Assembly: GCF_015319355.1 (NCBI RefSeq)
Contig: NZ_JADILU010000001.1
Span: forward strand, 124,001 to 188,000
Length of the DNA: 64,000 nucleotides
Reading direction: 5' to 3'
Source of the DNA: Psychroserpens luteus
GTDB lineage: Bacteria > Bacteroidota > Bacteroidia > Flavobacteriales > Flavobacteriaceae
The position numbers were made by a program, and so were the translations under genes. Of the stretch, positions 9,378 to 19,124 are shown in pieces. Numbering within the stretch: the first letter of the stretch is position 1; the number at the start of each line of letters is the position of its first letter. The notes under the pieces are model-generated. The model saw only the letters and a list, made by a program, of their open reading frames with translations, ran no database searches and was not told the DNA's origin.

Positions 9378-9803
9378 ATGTTTTCAGGCAAAAAAACAAT
9401 ACGTATGGCTTCAGATACAACCTCACAACAAAACACAATAGCTAAAGGCACTGTCATTACAGGTGATATTATTAGCGAAGGCGATTTTAGAATTGAAGGA
9501 ACCGTTCAAGGCAACATCAAAACACCAGGAAAGGTCGTTATTGGTAAAACAGGAATCATCAATGGTACTTTGAAAAGTGCAAATGCAGATATTGAAGGTA
9601 AGTTTACAGGCAAATTATTACTGTCTGATACGTTGTCTTTAAAATCATCTGCACATGTTGAAGGAGAAGTAATGGTTGGTAGATTAGCTGTAGAACCTGG
9701 AGCTAATTTTAACGCAACTTGTTCAATGAAAGGCGGTTTAAAAGATGTAAGCAATGGCAATTCAAAAGCGCAACAACAAGAAACAAGGCAAATCGCCAAG
9801 TAA
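9378..9803 (+). CDS. Bactofilin, polymer-forming cytoskeletal protein
   Basis: The 141-aa product has the right-handed beta-helix core of bactofilins: the start of the domain reads NTIAKGTVITGDIISEGD and continues with regularly spaced glycine/valine turns (IEGTVQGNI, KVVIGKTGIINGTL, IEGKFTGKL, HVEGEVMVGRL). Flexible, polar tails flank it. It should polymerise without nucleotide into a membrane-associated scaffold. A second ATG at 9405 is a possible start. Its 3' end overlaps the atpZ-like gene by 50 bp, an unusually long overlap. Probably in one operon with sprE. Confidence 0.88.
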   Translation: MFSGKKTIRMASDTTSQQNTIAKGTVITGDIISEGDFRIEGTVQGNIKTPGKVVIGKTGIINGTLKSANADIEGKFTGKLLLSDTLSLKSSAHVEGEVMVGRLAVEPGANFNATCSMKGGLKDVSNGNSKAQQQETRQIAK

Positions 9804-9993
9804 ATACATTAGATTTACATCTGTGGCTTTCCAAATGGGAGCTACAATTTGGTTGGGTAATCTCCTCGGAAAATGGCTAGACTCAAAGTATAATCAAGAT
9901 TTCTGGGAATCTACGGTAACACTACTTTCTGTATTTATAGCTATGTATATGGTGATTATTCAAGTGATCAAAGTCTCTAAAGAAGATGATTAA
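9754..9993 (+). CDS. AtpZ/AtpI-like F-ATPase accessory protein
   Basis: The 79-aa product has a basic N terminus and two membrane helices (about 23-40 and 50-72) with the family core FQMGATIWLGNLLGKWLDSKY and a short acidic C terminus. AtpZ/AtpI proteins assist assembly or Mg2+ supply of the Fo part. Its position just ahead of the atp operon supports this. It starts 50 bp inside the bactofilin gene and ends 8 bp inside the next one. Confidence 0.82.
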   Translation: MAIQKRNNKKQGKSPSKYIRFTSVAFQMGATIWLGNLLGKWLDSKYNQDFWESTVTLLSVFIAMYMVIIQVIKVSKEDD

Positions 9994-10384
9994 GAAATTA
10001 TTGATTTTTGCAGGTGCTTTCGCTGCTCTATTTGTTGTCATATATTTTACTCAAGACTCAATAATAGGTATATCTTTTCAAGAAATTAGATTTAGTGTGT
10101 TTGACACCAATATGTTTTTTGCTGTGTCGTCATTGATAATTTGTATCCATTTTGAAATCTTCTCACATATTAAAAAGTTACAATCACAATTAGGTTTTAT
10201 TTATTTACCAACTTTGTTTATAAAAGGAATTTTATTTTTTGTAATCTTCAAACCTTCAATATTTAATTCTGAAACTTTAAGCACTATAGAGCGATTAAAC
10301 CTATTATTCCCACTACTTCTTTTTCTCGTATTAGAAGTCTTTTTTATCACTCGAATTCTGAATAGAAAGCTACCAAATAGCTAG
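9986..10384 (+). CDS. Small 4-TM protein in atp locus (DUF6168-like)
   Basis: The 132-aa product is almost entirely hydrophobic with four predicted membrane helices (about 4-24, 42-60, 72-92, 105-124) and a short basic tail (RILNRKLPNS). Size and position match an uncharacterised flavobacterial protein placed between AtpZ and AtpB; I recall it as DUF6168 but cannot verify this. It overlaps the upstream gene by 8 bp. A role in Fo assembly is inferred from context only. Confidence 0.6.
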   Translation: MIKKLLIFAGAFAALFVVIYFTQDSIIGISFQEIRFSVFDTNMFFAVSSLIICIHFEIFSHIKKLQSQLGFIYLPTLFIKGILFFVIFKPSIFNSETLSTIERLNLLFPLLLFLVLEVFFITRILNRKLPNS

Positions 10385-10433
10385 TATTATCAAAGAGTAT
10401 TTTTTGTTCTAATTTTTATGATAAAAAAACATA

Positions 10434-10462
10434 TTGTTATTTTAATAATTTCCGTACTTTTG
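10434..10462 (+). promoter_or_regulatory. Promoter of the atpB operon
   Basis: TTG at 10434-10436, an 18-bp spacer and TACTTTTG at 10455-10462 match the Bacteroidota -33/-7 pattern (TTTG ... TAnnTTTG). Transcription would start near 10467, giving a leader of about 35 nt before atpB at 10502. This is the clearest promoter in the window and separates the atp operon from the sprE-bactofilin-atpZ group. Confidence 0.7.
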
Positions 10463-10501
10463 CACCGAATTTAGAAAGAGTAGTTTTTTGATTTTATAAC
10501 A

Positions 10502-11919
<1,418 letters not shown>

Positions 11920-11942
11920 GAACCAAATCAACTTACAAAACT

Positions 11943-11971
11943 CTATCCTGTAACGGTTGGTTGCAGGATAG
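11943..11971 (+). promoter_or_regulatory. Stem-loop between atpE and atpF
   Basis: An 8-bp stem CTATCCTG/CAGGATAG is extended by four further pairs (TAAC/GTTG, one wobble) around a 5-nt loop. The sequence after it is GTTTTAAATT, too poor in uridine for a strong terminator. It sits 24 bp after the atpE stop. It could protect the upstream atpE message or end some transcripts, helping give excess c subunit. This is inference. Confidence 0.5.
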
Positions 11972-12014
11972 GTTTTAAATTAAAAAAAAGATAAGAACAT
12001 TAAGCATATCTAAA

Positions 12015-12515
12015 ATGGATAAATTACTAAACGATTTTTCACCAGGACTTTTTGTAGTACAAACGATACTACTTTTATTGTTGATTTTCATCATGGTAAA
12101 ATTTGCATGGAAACCAATTCTTAATTCACTTAATGAAAGAGAAGAAGGAATCCAAGGTGCATTAGATGCAGCTGAAAAAGCAAAGCGTGAAATGGAAAAT
12201 CTTCAAGCAGATAACCAAAAGTTATTGCAAGAAGCAAGATTAGAAAGAGAAGCAATGCTTAAAGAGGCTAGAGAAATGAAAGCACAGATGATTACTGATG
12301 CAGAAACTCAAGCACAAACGCAAGCTAATAAAATGATTGAGCAAGCACAATTGGCTATTAATAATGAAAAGAAAACTGCTATGGCAGAGCTTAAAAATCA
12401 TGTAGCTAACTTATCTATAGAAATTGCAGAGAAAGTAGTGCGTCAAGAATTATCTAACAAAGGGAAACAACTAGAATTAGTTGAATCTATGTTAGCTGAA
12501 ACGACTTTAAACTAA
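12015..12515 (+). CDS. atpF: F1Fo ATP synthase subunit b
   Basis: The 166-aa product has one N-terminal membrane helix (about 11-30) followed by a long charged coiled coil rich in A/E/K/Q, the peripheral stalk that links subunit a to the F1 head through delta. KFAWKPILNSLNEREEGI is the family signature after the membrane helix. It ends 5 bp before atpH. Confidence 0.95.
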   Translation: MDKLLNDFSPGLFVVQTILLLLLIFIMVKFAWKPILNSLNEREEGIQGALDAAEKAKREMENLQADNQKLLQEARLEREAMLKEAREMKAQMITDAETQAQTQANKMIEQAQLAINNEKKTAMAELKNHVANLSIEIAEKVVRQELSNKGKQLELVESMLAETTLN

Positions 12516-12520
12516 TAACA

Positions 12521-13057
12521 ATGGCAGGAGCAAGAGCAGCAATTCGTTATGCAAAAGCAGTATTAAGTTTAGCTCAAGAGCAAAAACTTGAAGACACTGT
12601 TAACTCAGATATGAAGTTAATAGCATCAACTATTGCAGATAATAAAGAATTAAAACTGACGCTTCAAAATCCTGTGGTACGTTCTTCAGTAAAAAAATCT
12701 ATTGTATTAGAGATCTTTAAAAATATGAATCCATTATCTGCTAAACTTGTAGATACATTGATTGATAATAAAAGAATCTCAGCAATAGGTGATGTTGCAT
12801 CGCAATATAATATGCTTTATGATCAACTTAAAGATACACAAATAGCTACGGTTACTACAGCTGTTGAATTATCTGATGATTTAAGAGCTAAAGTTTTATT
12901 GAAATTAAAAGAGCTTACAGGAAAAGAAGTTGAAATCAATAATGTTATTGATGACAGTATTTTAGGAGGATTTGTATTGCGTATTGGAGATATTCAATAT
13001 GATGCAAGTGTTGCTAATAAATTGAGTAAATTAAAAAGAGAGTTTACATTAAATTAA
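12521..13057 (+). CDS. atpH: F1Fo ATP synthase subunit delta
   Basis: The 178-aa product opens with RAAIRYAKAVLSLAQEQ, the N-terminal helical domain that contacts the alpha subunits, and ends with the conserved DDSILGGFVLRIGD and the C-terminal strand region that binds subunit b. Length is normal. Gap of 5 bp to atpF and 53 bp to atpA. Confidence 0.95.
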   Translation: MAGARAAIRYAKAVLSLAQEQKLEDTVNSDMKLIASTIADNKELKLTLQNPVVRSSVKKSIVLEIFKNMNPLSAKLVDTLIDNKRISAIGDVASQYNMLYDQLKDTQIATVTTAVELSDDLRAKVLLKLKELTGKEVEINNVIDDSILGGFVLRIGDIQYDASVANKLSKLKREFTLN

Positions 13058-13110
13058 ATAGTATTCGGTCACTGAGCTTATAGAAGTGAACGTATAAAAT
13101 CTAAATAAAG

Positions 13111-14691
13111 ATGGCAGAAGTAAAACCAGCTGAAATATCAGCAATCTTAAAACAACAACTTTCAGGTTTTGAAGCAGGAGCTTCATTAAATGAAGTTGGA
13201 ACAGTATTAACAGTAGGTGATGGTATTGTACGTGCTTACGGATTAGCTAATGCGCAATATGGCGAATTAGTAGAATTCGATGGTGGCTTAGAAGGTATTG
13301 TACTTAACCTTGAAGAAGATAATGTAGGTATTGTATTGTTAGGAGTCTCTGTAGGAGTTAGAGAAGGCTCTACAGTAAAACGTACTAATCGTATTGCTTC
13401 TGTAAATGTAGGTGAAGGTATTGTTGGTCGTGTTGTAGATACTTTAGGTAACCCAATTGATGGTAAAGGACCAATCACTGGTACAACTTATGAGATGCCT
13501 TTAGAGCGTAAAGCACCCGGAGTTATCTATAGAGAGCCAGTAACAGAGCCATTGCAAACAGGTATTAAAGCAATTGATGCTATGATTCCAGTAGGTAGAG
13601 GTCAACGTGAGTTGGTTATTGGTGACAGACAAACAGGTAAAACTGCAGTTTGTATTGATGCTATCTTAAATCAAAAAGAATTTTACGATGCAGGTGAGCC
13701 TGTATATTGTATATATGTTGCTGTAGGTCAAAAGGCTTCAACAGTAGCACTTATTGCTAAAACTTTAGAAGAAAAAGGAGCTTTAGCTTATACTACAATA
13801 GTAGCTGCAAATGCATCAGATCCTGCTGCAATGCAAGTTTATGCACCTTTTACAGGGGCATCTATTGGAGAGTACTTTAGAGATACTGGTAGACCAGCTT
13901 TAATTGTATTTGATGATTTATCAAAACAAGCAGTTGCATATCGTGAGGTATCTTTGTTATTACGTCGTCCTCCAGGACGTGAGGCGTATCCTGGTGATGT
14001 ATTTTATTTACACTCAAGATTATTAGAACGTTCTGCAAAAATCATTAATAATGATGCAATTGCTAGAGAAATGAATGATTTACCAGATTCATTAAAACCA
14101 ATTGTAAAAGGTGGTGGTTCTTTAACAGCTTTACCAATTATTGAAACACAAGCAGGTGACGTTTCAGCATATATCCCAACAAACGTAATTTCAATTACAG
14201 ATGGGCAAATCTTCTTAGATGGAGATTTATTTAACTCTGGTGTTCGTCCAGCAATTAACGTAGGTATTTCTGTATCTCGTGTTGGTGGTAATGCACAGAT
14301 TAAATCAATGAAAAAAGTATCTGGAACATTAAAATTAGATCAAGCTCAGTATCGTGAATTAGAAGCGTTTGCTAAGTTTGGATCAGATTTAGATGCTGTT
14401 ACATTGAATGTAATTAATAAAGGAAAACGTAACGTTGAGATTTTAAAGCAAGGACAAAACGATCCATTTAAAGTTGAAGATCAAGTAGCGATTATTTACG
14501 CTGGATCTAAAAACTTATTGAAAGACGTTCCAGTAAATAAAGTAAAAGAATTTGAGAGAGATTATCTTGAATTCCTAAATGCTAAACACAGAGATGTTTT
14601 AGACACTTTAAAAGCAGGGAAATTAACTGATGAAGTTACAGATGTATTAATGACTGTAGCTAAAGATTTATCAGGAAAGTATAGAGCATAA
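13111..14691 (+). CDS. atpA: F1 ATP synthase subunit alpha
   Basis: The 526-aa product shows all landmarks of the alpha subunit: a beta-barrel N-terminal domain, the P-loop GDRQTGKT at 171-178, the segment [26 protein letters not shown], and the [10 protein letters not shown] and [15 protein letters not shown] stretches. It binds non-catalytic nucleotide in the F1 hexamer. The beta (atpD) and epsilon (atpC) genes are not in this window; in many Bacteroidota they form a separate operon. Confidence 0.98.
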   Translation: MAEVKPAEISAILKQQLSGFEAGASLNEVGTVLTVGDGIVRAYGLANAQYGELVEFDGGLEGIVLNLEEDNVGIVLLGVSVGVREGSTVKRTNRIASVNVGEGIVGRVVDTLGNPIDGKGPITGTTYEMPLERKAPGVIYREPVTEPLQTGIKAIDAMIPVGRGQRELVIGDRQTGKTAVCIDAILNQKEFYDAGEPVYCIYVAVGQKASTVALIAKTLEEKGALAYTTIVAANASDPAAMQVYAPFTGASIGEYFRDTGRPALIVFDDLSKQAVAYREVSLLLRRPPGREAYPGDVFYLHSRLLERSAKIINNDAIAREMNDLPDSLKPIVKGGGSLTALPIIETQAGDVSAYIPTNVISITDGQIFLDGDLFNSGVRPAINVGISVSRVGGNAQIKSMKKVSGTLKLDQAQYRELEAFAKFGSDLDAVTLNVINKGKRNVEILKQGQNDPFKVEDQVAIIYAGSKNLLKDVPVNKVKEFERDYLEFLNAKHRDVLDTLKAGKLTDEVTDVLMTVAKDLSGKYRA

Positions 14692-14742
14692 TTAACATTC
14701 CTGTTTTCAATTTGAGAACAGGAATATTTCATATTCTGAAAT

Positions 14743-15603
14743 ATGGCTAATCTTAAAGAAATACGTAATAGAATATCTTCAGTATCGTCAACGATGCAGA
14801 TCACTAGCGCCATGAAAATGGTATCTGCTGCAAAATTGAAGAAAGCGCAAGATGCAATTACAGCGATGAGACCTTACTCTGATAAGTTGACTGAGCTTTT
14901 ACAAAGTTTAAGTTCAACATTAGAAGGTGATTCTGCTAGTGCATTTGCAGAGCAACGTGAAGTTAAGAAAGTATTACTAGTTGCTATCACCTCAAATAGA
15001 GGTCTTGCAGGTGCTTTTAATTCTAATATAATCAAAGAGGTCACAAGGCTAACCAAAAACAAATACGCCAATCAAGAGGTGTCTTATGTTGTTATTGGTA
15101 AAAAAGCTAACGACGCTTTCAAAAAGACAAATAATATTATCGCTAATAAAAGTGAAGTCTATGATGATTTAACTTTTGATAATGTTGCTGAGATTGCAGA
15201 GATGCTAATGGAAAAATTTGTTGATGGTGATTTTGATAGAATCGAAGTGATTTACAACAAGTTTAAAAATGCAGCAACTCAAATAGTGATGAATGAGCAA
15301 TTTTTACCAATTGTTCCTATGGAAGGAGAAGCTAATACAAATACAGATTATACTTTTGAACCATCAAAAGTAGAAATCGTAGAGCAATTAATTCCGAAGT
15401 CATTAAAAACACAATTATACAAATCTATTAGAGATAGTTTTGCTTCAGAGCATGGTGCACGTATGACTGCAATGCACAAGGCAACAGATAATGCTACTGA
15501 GTTAAGAGATCAATTAAAACTGACCTATAACAAAGCACGTCAAGCAGCAATTACTAACGAGATCCTTGAGATTGTTGGTGGAGCAGAAGCTTTGAATAAC
15601 TAA
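14743..15603 (+). CDS. atpG: F1 ATP synthase subunit gamma
   Basis: The 286-aa product has the N-terminal rotor helix (ANLKEIRNRISSVSSTMQITSAMKMVSA) and the C-terminal helix with ATDNATELRDQLKLTYNKARQAAIT, which together form the coiled-coil shaft. The middle is the Rossmann-like domain with SNRGLAGAFNSNI. Last gene of the atp operon and followed by a terminator. Confidence 0.96.
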   Translation: MANLKEIRNRISSVSSTMQITSAMKMVSAAKLKKAQDAITAMRPYSDKLTELLQSLSSTLEGDSASAFAEQREVKKVLLVAITSNRGLAGAFNSNIIKEVTRLTKNKYANQEVSYVVIGKKANDAFKKTNNIIANKSEVYDDLTFDNVAEIAEMLMEKFVDGDFDRIEVIYNKFKNAATQIVMNEQFLPIVPMEGEANTNTDYTFEPSKVEIVEQLIPKSLKTQLYKSIRDSFASEHGARMTAMHKATDNATELRDQLKLTYNKARQAAITNEILEIVGGAEALNN

Positions 15604-15643
15604 TTTTTATCATTCTGTATTCAATACGGAATCAAAATAATTT

Positions 15644-15672
15644 AAAACCTAACTTTAACGAGTTAGGTTTTT
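15644..15672 (+). terminator. Terminator after atpG
   Basis: Stem AAAACCTAACT / AGTTAGGTTTT with loop TTAACG and a following run of T. It lies 41 bp after the atpG stop and is a textbook intrinsic terminator for the atp operon. Confidence 0.8.
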
Positions 15673-15722
15673 TTATGGCATTAATTTTGAAGTTGTATCT
15701 TTATAATGATTAAAATATAAAT

Positions 15723-16250
15723 ATGAAATCACTTAAACAAATTTCTTTTTCGATGGTAATGCTAATTCTTATGGCGAGTTTTTCTCAATGCTCTACTGCA
15801 CAAAAATTACAAGAGAAGGCTCCAACTCAATTTGGAGATGTGTACTTTCAAAAATGGACAGCAGGAGTTAAAGGTGGAGGTTCTGGATTAAATTTATTTG
15901 TTCCAGTGAAAGATAAATCTGTTAGGCTCGATAGTGCGTATTTTAGAGGAAAAGCTGTGAAATTTGAAATTAGGGAAGCAAATGAAGGTTTATTATATGT
16001 TGGAAGATTTAAAACTGAATTCAATCAACCTAAGCAGGATATGATAATGAGTAGCGATCCTAATAAAGAATATGGTAACCAATTACAAAAAAAAACGAGC
16101 GCTATTCCTTTTGAATTAAAAGATGATGAATGCGTTGTGAGCTATATTAAAGATGGTAAAATACTGTATTATAAAATTTCAAATGTTAATGAAAGGGAAT
16201 CCTTGAATTACCCAAGTGCTCCACCAAATAAAAATATTAAAATTAATTAA
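15723..16250 (+). CDS. Putative lipoprotein, paralogue A
   Basis: The 175-aa product has a secretion signal ending near SFSQC (C23); the residue before the cysteine is glutamine, so lipidation is less certain than for its paralogue. The mature part starts EKAPTQFGDVYFQKWTAGVKGGGSG, contains a DSAYFRGK segment and a C-terminal ECVVSYIKDGK strand followed by YPSAPPN. The next gene shares this order of motifs (EKTAPIQYSKAYFQNWTSAIK, DSVFFRNLKG, ACVISYREDGI, YENGPPN). It is therefore one of a tandem pair. No function is recognised. Confidence 0.7.
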   Translation: MKSLKQISFSMVMLILMASFSQCSTAQKLQEKAPTQFGDVYFQKWTAGVKGGGSGLNLFVPVKDKSVRLDSAYFRGKAVKFEIREANEGLLYVGRFKTEFNQPKQDMIMSSDPNKEYGNQLQKKTSAIPFELKDDECVVSYIKDGKILYYKISNVNERESLNYPSAPPNKNIKIN

Positions 16251-16271
16251 CCTAAGTAGAACTTAGTCAAT

Positions 16272-16736
16272 ATGAATAGTTCAAAATCACTACATTTTTG
16301 TGTTGTCCTTTTTATATTTATACTTTTAATGGGATGTTCTAATGCTTTTAAATTAGAAAAAACTGCTCCAATTCAATACTCTAAAGCTTATTTTCAAAAC
16401 TGGACTAGCGCAATTAAAATTGGGAGTTCTGGTTATAATTTTCACATCGCTAATCTAACACCAGCAAAAAATGTCGTTATTGATAGTGTTTTTTTTAGAA
16501 ATCTTAAAGGTCGATTAGTACCAGATAAAGGTAAGTACGTTTGTCAGTTAATAAAACGAGATCCAATTAGTAAAGGGCACGTATTAAATACGATAAAAGA
16601 TTTCCCTTTTGAGATCTCAAACAGAGCTTGTGTGATTAGTTATCGTGAAGATGGTATAACTAAATACTTCAAAATAAACAATGTTATTGAAAATGAAGGG
16701 GTTTACTATGAAAATGGGCCACCAAATATGCAATAA
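16272..16736 (+). CDS. Putative lipoprotein, paralogue B
   Basis: The 154-aa product has a clear lipobox LLMGC with the cysteine at 22. It matches paralogue A across its length but is shorter and more diverged, consistent with an old tandem duplication. The gap between the two is 21 bp, so they are probably co-transcribed. The last residues PPNM are kept in both. No function is recognised. Confidence 0.7.
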   Translation: MNSSKSLHFCVVLFIFILLMGCSNAFKLEKTAPIQYSKAYFQNWTSAIKIGSSGYNFHIANLTPAKNVVIDSVFFRNLKGRLVPDKGKYVCQLIKRDPISKGHVLNTIKDFPFEISNRACVISYREDGITKYFKINNVIENEGVYYENGPPNMQ

Positions 16737-16793
16737 CATATCTTTGGTTCACGTTTGCTAATAACGTATTTTTAGCCCAACAAATTAATACTC

Positions 16794-18221
16794 TTGAGCG
16801 TACTAAAATCCTTTTTTAAAGACACAGTTATTTATGGTTTAGCAATTGTATTGCCTCGCCTTATTAATTTTCTCTTAGTACGATTACATACAGATGTACT
16901 TCCTAATGAAAGCTATTCTGAAAATACAGAATTTTATGTTGTAGCTGCATTTTTTAATGTGATTCTAACCTACGGTATGGAAACTTCTTTTTTTAGGTTT
17001 TTCAGTAAAAACAAAGATAAGAGTGCTGTGTTATCTACTGCGATGATTACAATTGTTGTGAGTACTTTTTTCTTCGGAATATTACTTTTCTTGTTTAGAG
17101 TTCCAATTTCCGAAGCATTAAGAATTAATACTGATTTTTATACCTTACTAGTTGGTATAACACTTATTGATACACTAATTGTTATTCCATTTGCTTATTT
17201 AAGAGTTACAGGTAGACCAATTAAATTTGCAGTTATTAAGTTGATCAACGTGCTTATCATGGTATTATTAAATGTGCTGTTACTGTCAAAAACATATGGT
17301 TTAGAAAGTCTTAGGCAAGTATTTAATGTAGAGAATAATGTCGAATATATATTCATAGCAAACTTGATAGCAAGTGGAGTGGTATTAATCTTAGTATTGC
17401 CATATTTCTTTAAAGCGAAATTGCAATATGACACTACAGTTTTAAAACAGTTGTTACGTTATGGTTGGCCAATAATGGTTGCAGGTTTAGCATTTGTTAT
17501 TAATGAAAACTTAGATAAATGGTTATTACCAGAAATTGAGGGCGAATTTGTAAATGGTGCTTATAGTGCCTGCTATAAACTTGCAGTCTTTATGACTCTT
17601 TTTATTCAAGCGTTTAGAATGGGAGCAGAACCATTTTTCTTCAATCACTCAGATAAAGAAAATGCAACGCAAACCTACGCAACCATATTAAAGTATTTTA
17701 CCATTGTTGGAGCTTTAGGTTTGATGATTGTGGTGATCTATATAGATCTATTGAGACCAATTTTCATTAAAAAGGAAAGCTACTTATTAGCTCTAGATAT
17801 TGTTCCAATTGTATTGTTAGCTAATTTATGTTTAGGGATTTATCATAACCTTTCTATTTGGTATAAACTTACAGATCAAACACGTTTTGGGATGTACATC
17901 TCAATTATAGGTGCTGCAATAACTATTGCTTTCAATCTTATTTTTATTCCGAAGATAGGTTTTATGGCTTGTGCGTATGCAACGCTTATTGCTTACGGAT
18001 TAATGATGCTTATTTCCTATTTTTTGGGTCGAAAATATTATCCAGTACCTTATGATATTAATCGAATTTCATTATACTTGCTAGTAAGTGCTGGTTTAAG
18101 TTTTATAACTTATTATCATTTTGACAGAAATATTTTATTAGGAACTGTATTTTTGTTACTCTTTGTGGCTTTAGTTGCTTTTTTAGAGAGAAATGAATTT
18201 AAACAGTTATTAAAAAGATAA
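16794..18221 (+). CDS. Polysaccharide flippase, Wzx/MATE-like
   Basis: The 475-aa product has about twelve to fourteen membrane helices throughout and opens with LKSFFKDTVIYGLAIVLPRLINF, the usual start of oligosaccharide flippases in Flavobacteriaceae. It should move lipid-linked sugar across the inner membrane. The start is TTG at 16794; no ATG fits the conserved N terminus. It begins a conserved flavobacterial gene order: flippase, dut, nucleotidyltransferase, TPR, DUF4292, EnvC-like. Confidence 0.82.
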   Translation: MSVLKSFFKDTVIYGLAIVLPRLINFLLVRLHTDVLPNESYSENTEFYVVAAFFNVILTYGMETSFFRFFSKNKDKSAVLSTAMITIVVSTFFFGILLFLFRVPISEALRINTDFYTLLVGITLIDTLIVIPFAYLRVTGRPIKFAVIKLINVLIMVLLNVLLLSKTYGLESLRQVFNVENNVEYIFIANLIASGVVLILVLPYFFKAKLQYDTTVLKQLLRYGWPIMVAGLAFVINENLDKWLLPEIEGEFVNGAYSACYKLAVFMTLFIQAFRMGAEPFFFNHSDKENATQTYATILKYFTIVGALGLMIVVIYIDLLRPIFIKKESYLLALDIVPIVLLANLCLGIYHNLSIWYKLTDQTRFGMYISIIGAAITIAFNLIFIPKIGFMACAYATLIAYGLMMLISYFLGRKYYPVPYDINRISLYLLVSAGLSFITYYHFDRNILLGTVFLLLFVALVAFLERNEFKQLLKR

Positions 18222-18229
18222 TTACTTTT

Positions 18230-18277
18230 CATCCTGAGTACTATTTAAATGAAAATATAGAGCGAAGCTCCGAAGTA
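18230..18277. repeat. Degenerate intergenic repeat (CATCCTGAG...GAGCGAAG type)
   Basis: The gap between the flippase and dut holds CATCCTGAGTA ... TATAGAGCGAAG. A related copy lies at 47848-47887 (CATACTGAGTA ... TATAGAGCGAAGAATCTC). These look like worn members of the TCATxCTGAG...GAATCTC intergenic repeats common in this family. Confidence 0.5.
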
Positions 18278-18296
18278 CTAATTAATAAAATCAAGA

Positions 18297-18731
18297 ATGC
18301 AAATCAAAATCATAAACAAATCTAATCACGATTTACCACACTACGAAACCATCGCATCAGCAGGAATGGACTTACGTGCAAACCTAACTGAACCAAGAAT
18401 ATTAAAACCATTGGAGCGTAGTATAGTTGGCACAGGCTTATTTATAGAATTACCAGTTGGTATTGAAGCACAAGTAAGACCACGAAGCGGATTAGCAGCA
18501 AAAAAAGGAATCACAGTACTCAACGCACCAGGAACTGTAGATGCAGATTATAGAGGTGAAATAGGAGTCATTTTAGTAAATTTATCTAACGAAGATTTCA
18601 CCATAAATAATGGAGAACGTATTGCACAATTAGTCATTGCAAAACATGAACGTGCAGATTGGACAGAATTAAATGAACTTTCAGAAACAGATCGAGGTGA
18701 AGGTGGTTTTGGAAGTACTGGAGTAAAATAA
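18297..18731 (+). CDS. dut: dUTP diphosphatase
   Basis: The 144-aa product carries all five trimeric dUTPase motifs in order: [41 protein letters not shown] and the C-terminal [10 protein letters not shown] that closes over the nucleotide. It converts dUTP to dUMP and keeps uracil out of DNA. Length is normal. The downstream gap carries a palindromic repeat and then an orphan GIY-YIG gene. Confidence 0.96.
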   Translation: MQIKIINKSNHDLPHYETIASAGMDLRANLTEPRILKPLERSIVGTGLFIELPVGIEAQVRPRSGLAAKKGITVLNAPGTVDADYRGEIGVILVNLSNEDFTINNGERIAQLVIAKHERADWTELNELSETDRGEGGFGSTGVK

Positions 18732-18734
18732 GTA

Positions 18735-18754
18735 ATTCCTGCAAACGCAGGAAT
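18735..18754. repeat. Palindromic repeat ATTCCTGC-N4-GCAGGAAT (5' of GIY-YIG)
   Basis: Perfect 8-bp arms with loop AAAC, followed by TCTCATT. It starts 3 bp after the dut stop and 15 bp before the GIY-YIG start. Other members occur at 19104-19117, 20151-20168 (half), 26577-26594 (half), 31468-31481 and 43151-43170. Confidence 0.8.
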
Positions 18755-18769
18755 CTCATTGGTAATTTT

Positions 18770-19084
18770 ATGAAACACTGGTACGTCTATATAATGAGCA
18801 ATAATAAGGATGGTGTTTTATACATAGGAGTAACAGATAATATTGAAGAAAGAGTAAAAGAACATAAACTAAAGGTTTATCCAAAATCTTTTACTGCAAA
18901 ATACAATTGCGATAATTTGATATATTTTGAAGAGTTTGAAAATGGTAATGATGCTGAAAAAAGAGAAAAAAGCTTTAAAAAATGGAAACGTGATTGGAAA
19001 ATCGAACTCATTGAAGAAATGAATTTCAGCTGGTCAGATTTGAGTATCAATTGGAATTTAAATTATAATAAACTTAAAAAATAG
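18770..19084 (+). CDS. Orphan GIY-YIG nuclease family protein
   Basis: The 104-aa product is a stand-alone GIY-YIG domain of the short UvrC-N-like type (COG2827-like). The first motif is YVYI (5-8), the second YIG (18-20), with R28 and H32 in the following helix and a later acidic residue near E54 as the metal ligand; the C-terminal half has the usual EKREKSFKKWKRDWK helix. It should cut or nick DNA. It interrupts the conserved dut-nucleotidyltransferase gene order and is flanked on both sides by hairpins of one repeat family (18735-18754 and 19104-19117), which suggests the gene and repeat moved or spread together. Confidence 0.8.
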   Translation: MKHWYVYIMSNNKDGVLYIGVTDNIEERVKEHKLKVYPKSFTAKYNCDNLIYFEEFENGNDAEKREKSFKKWKRDWKIELIEEMNFSWSDLSINWNLNYNKLKK

Positions 19085-19103
19085 TATAACACTTTAAAAG
19101 ATA

Positions 19104-19117
19104 CCTGCTTTCGCAGG
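19104..19117. repeat. Palindromic repeat CCTGC-N4-GCAGG (3' of GIY-YIG)
   Basis: Five-bp arms with loop TTTC, a shortened member of the family at 18735. It ends 1 bp before the possible ATG at 19119 and 7 bp before the preferred start at 19125 of the next gene, so it could also fold over that gene's translation start. Confidence 0.7.
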
Positions 19118-19124
19118 CATGCAT

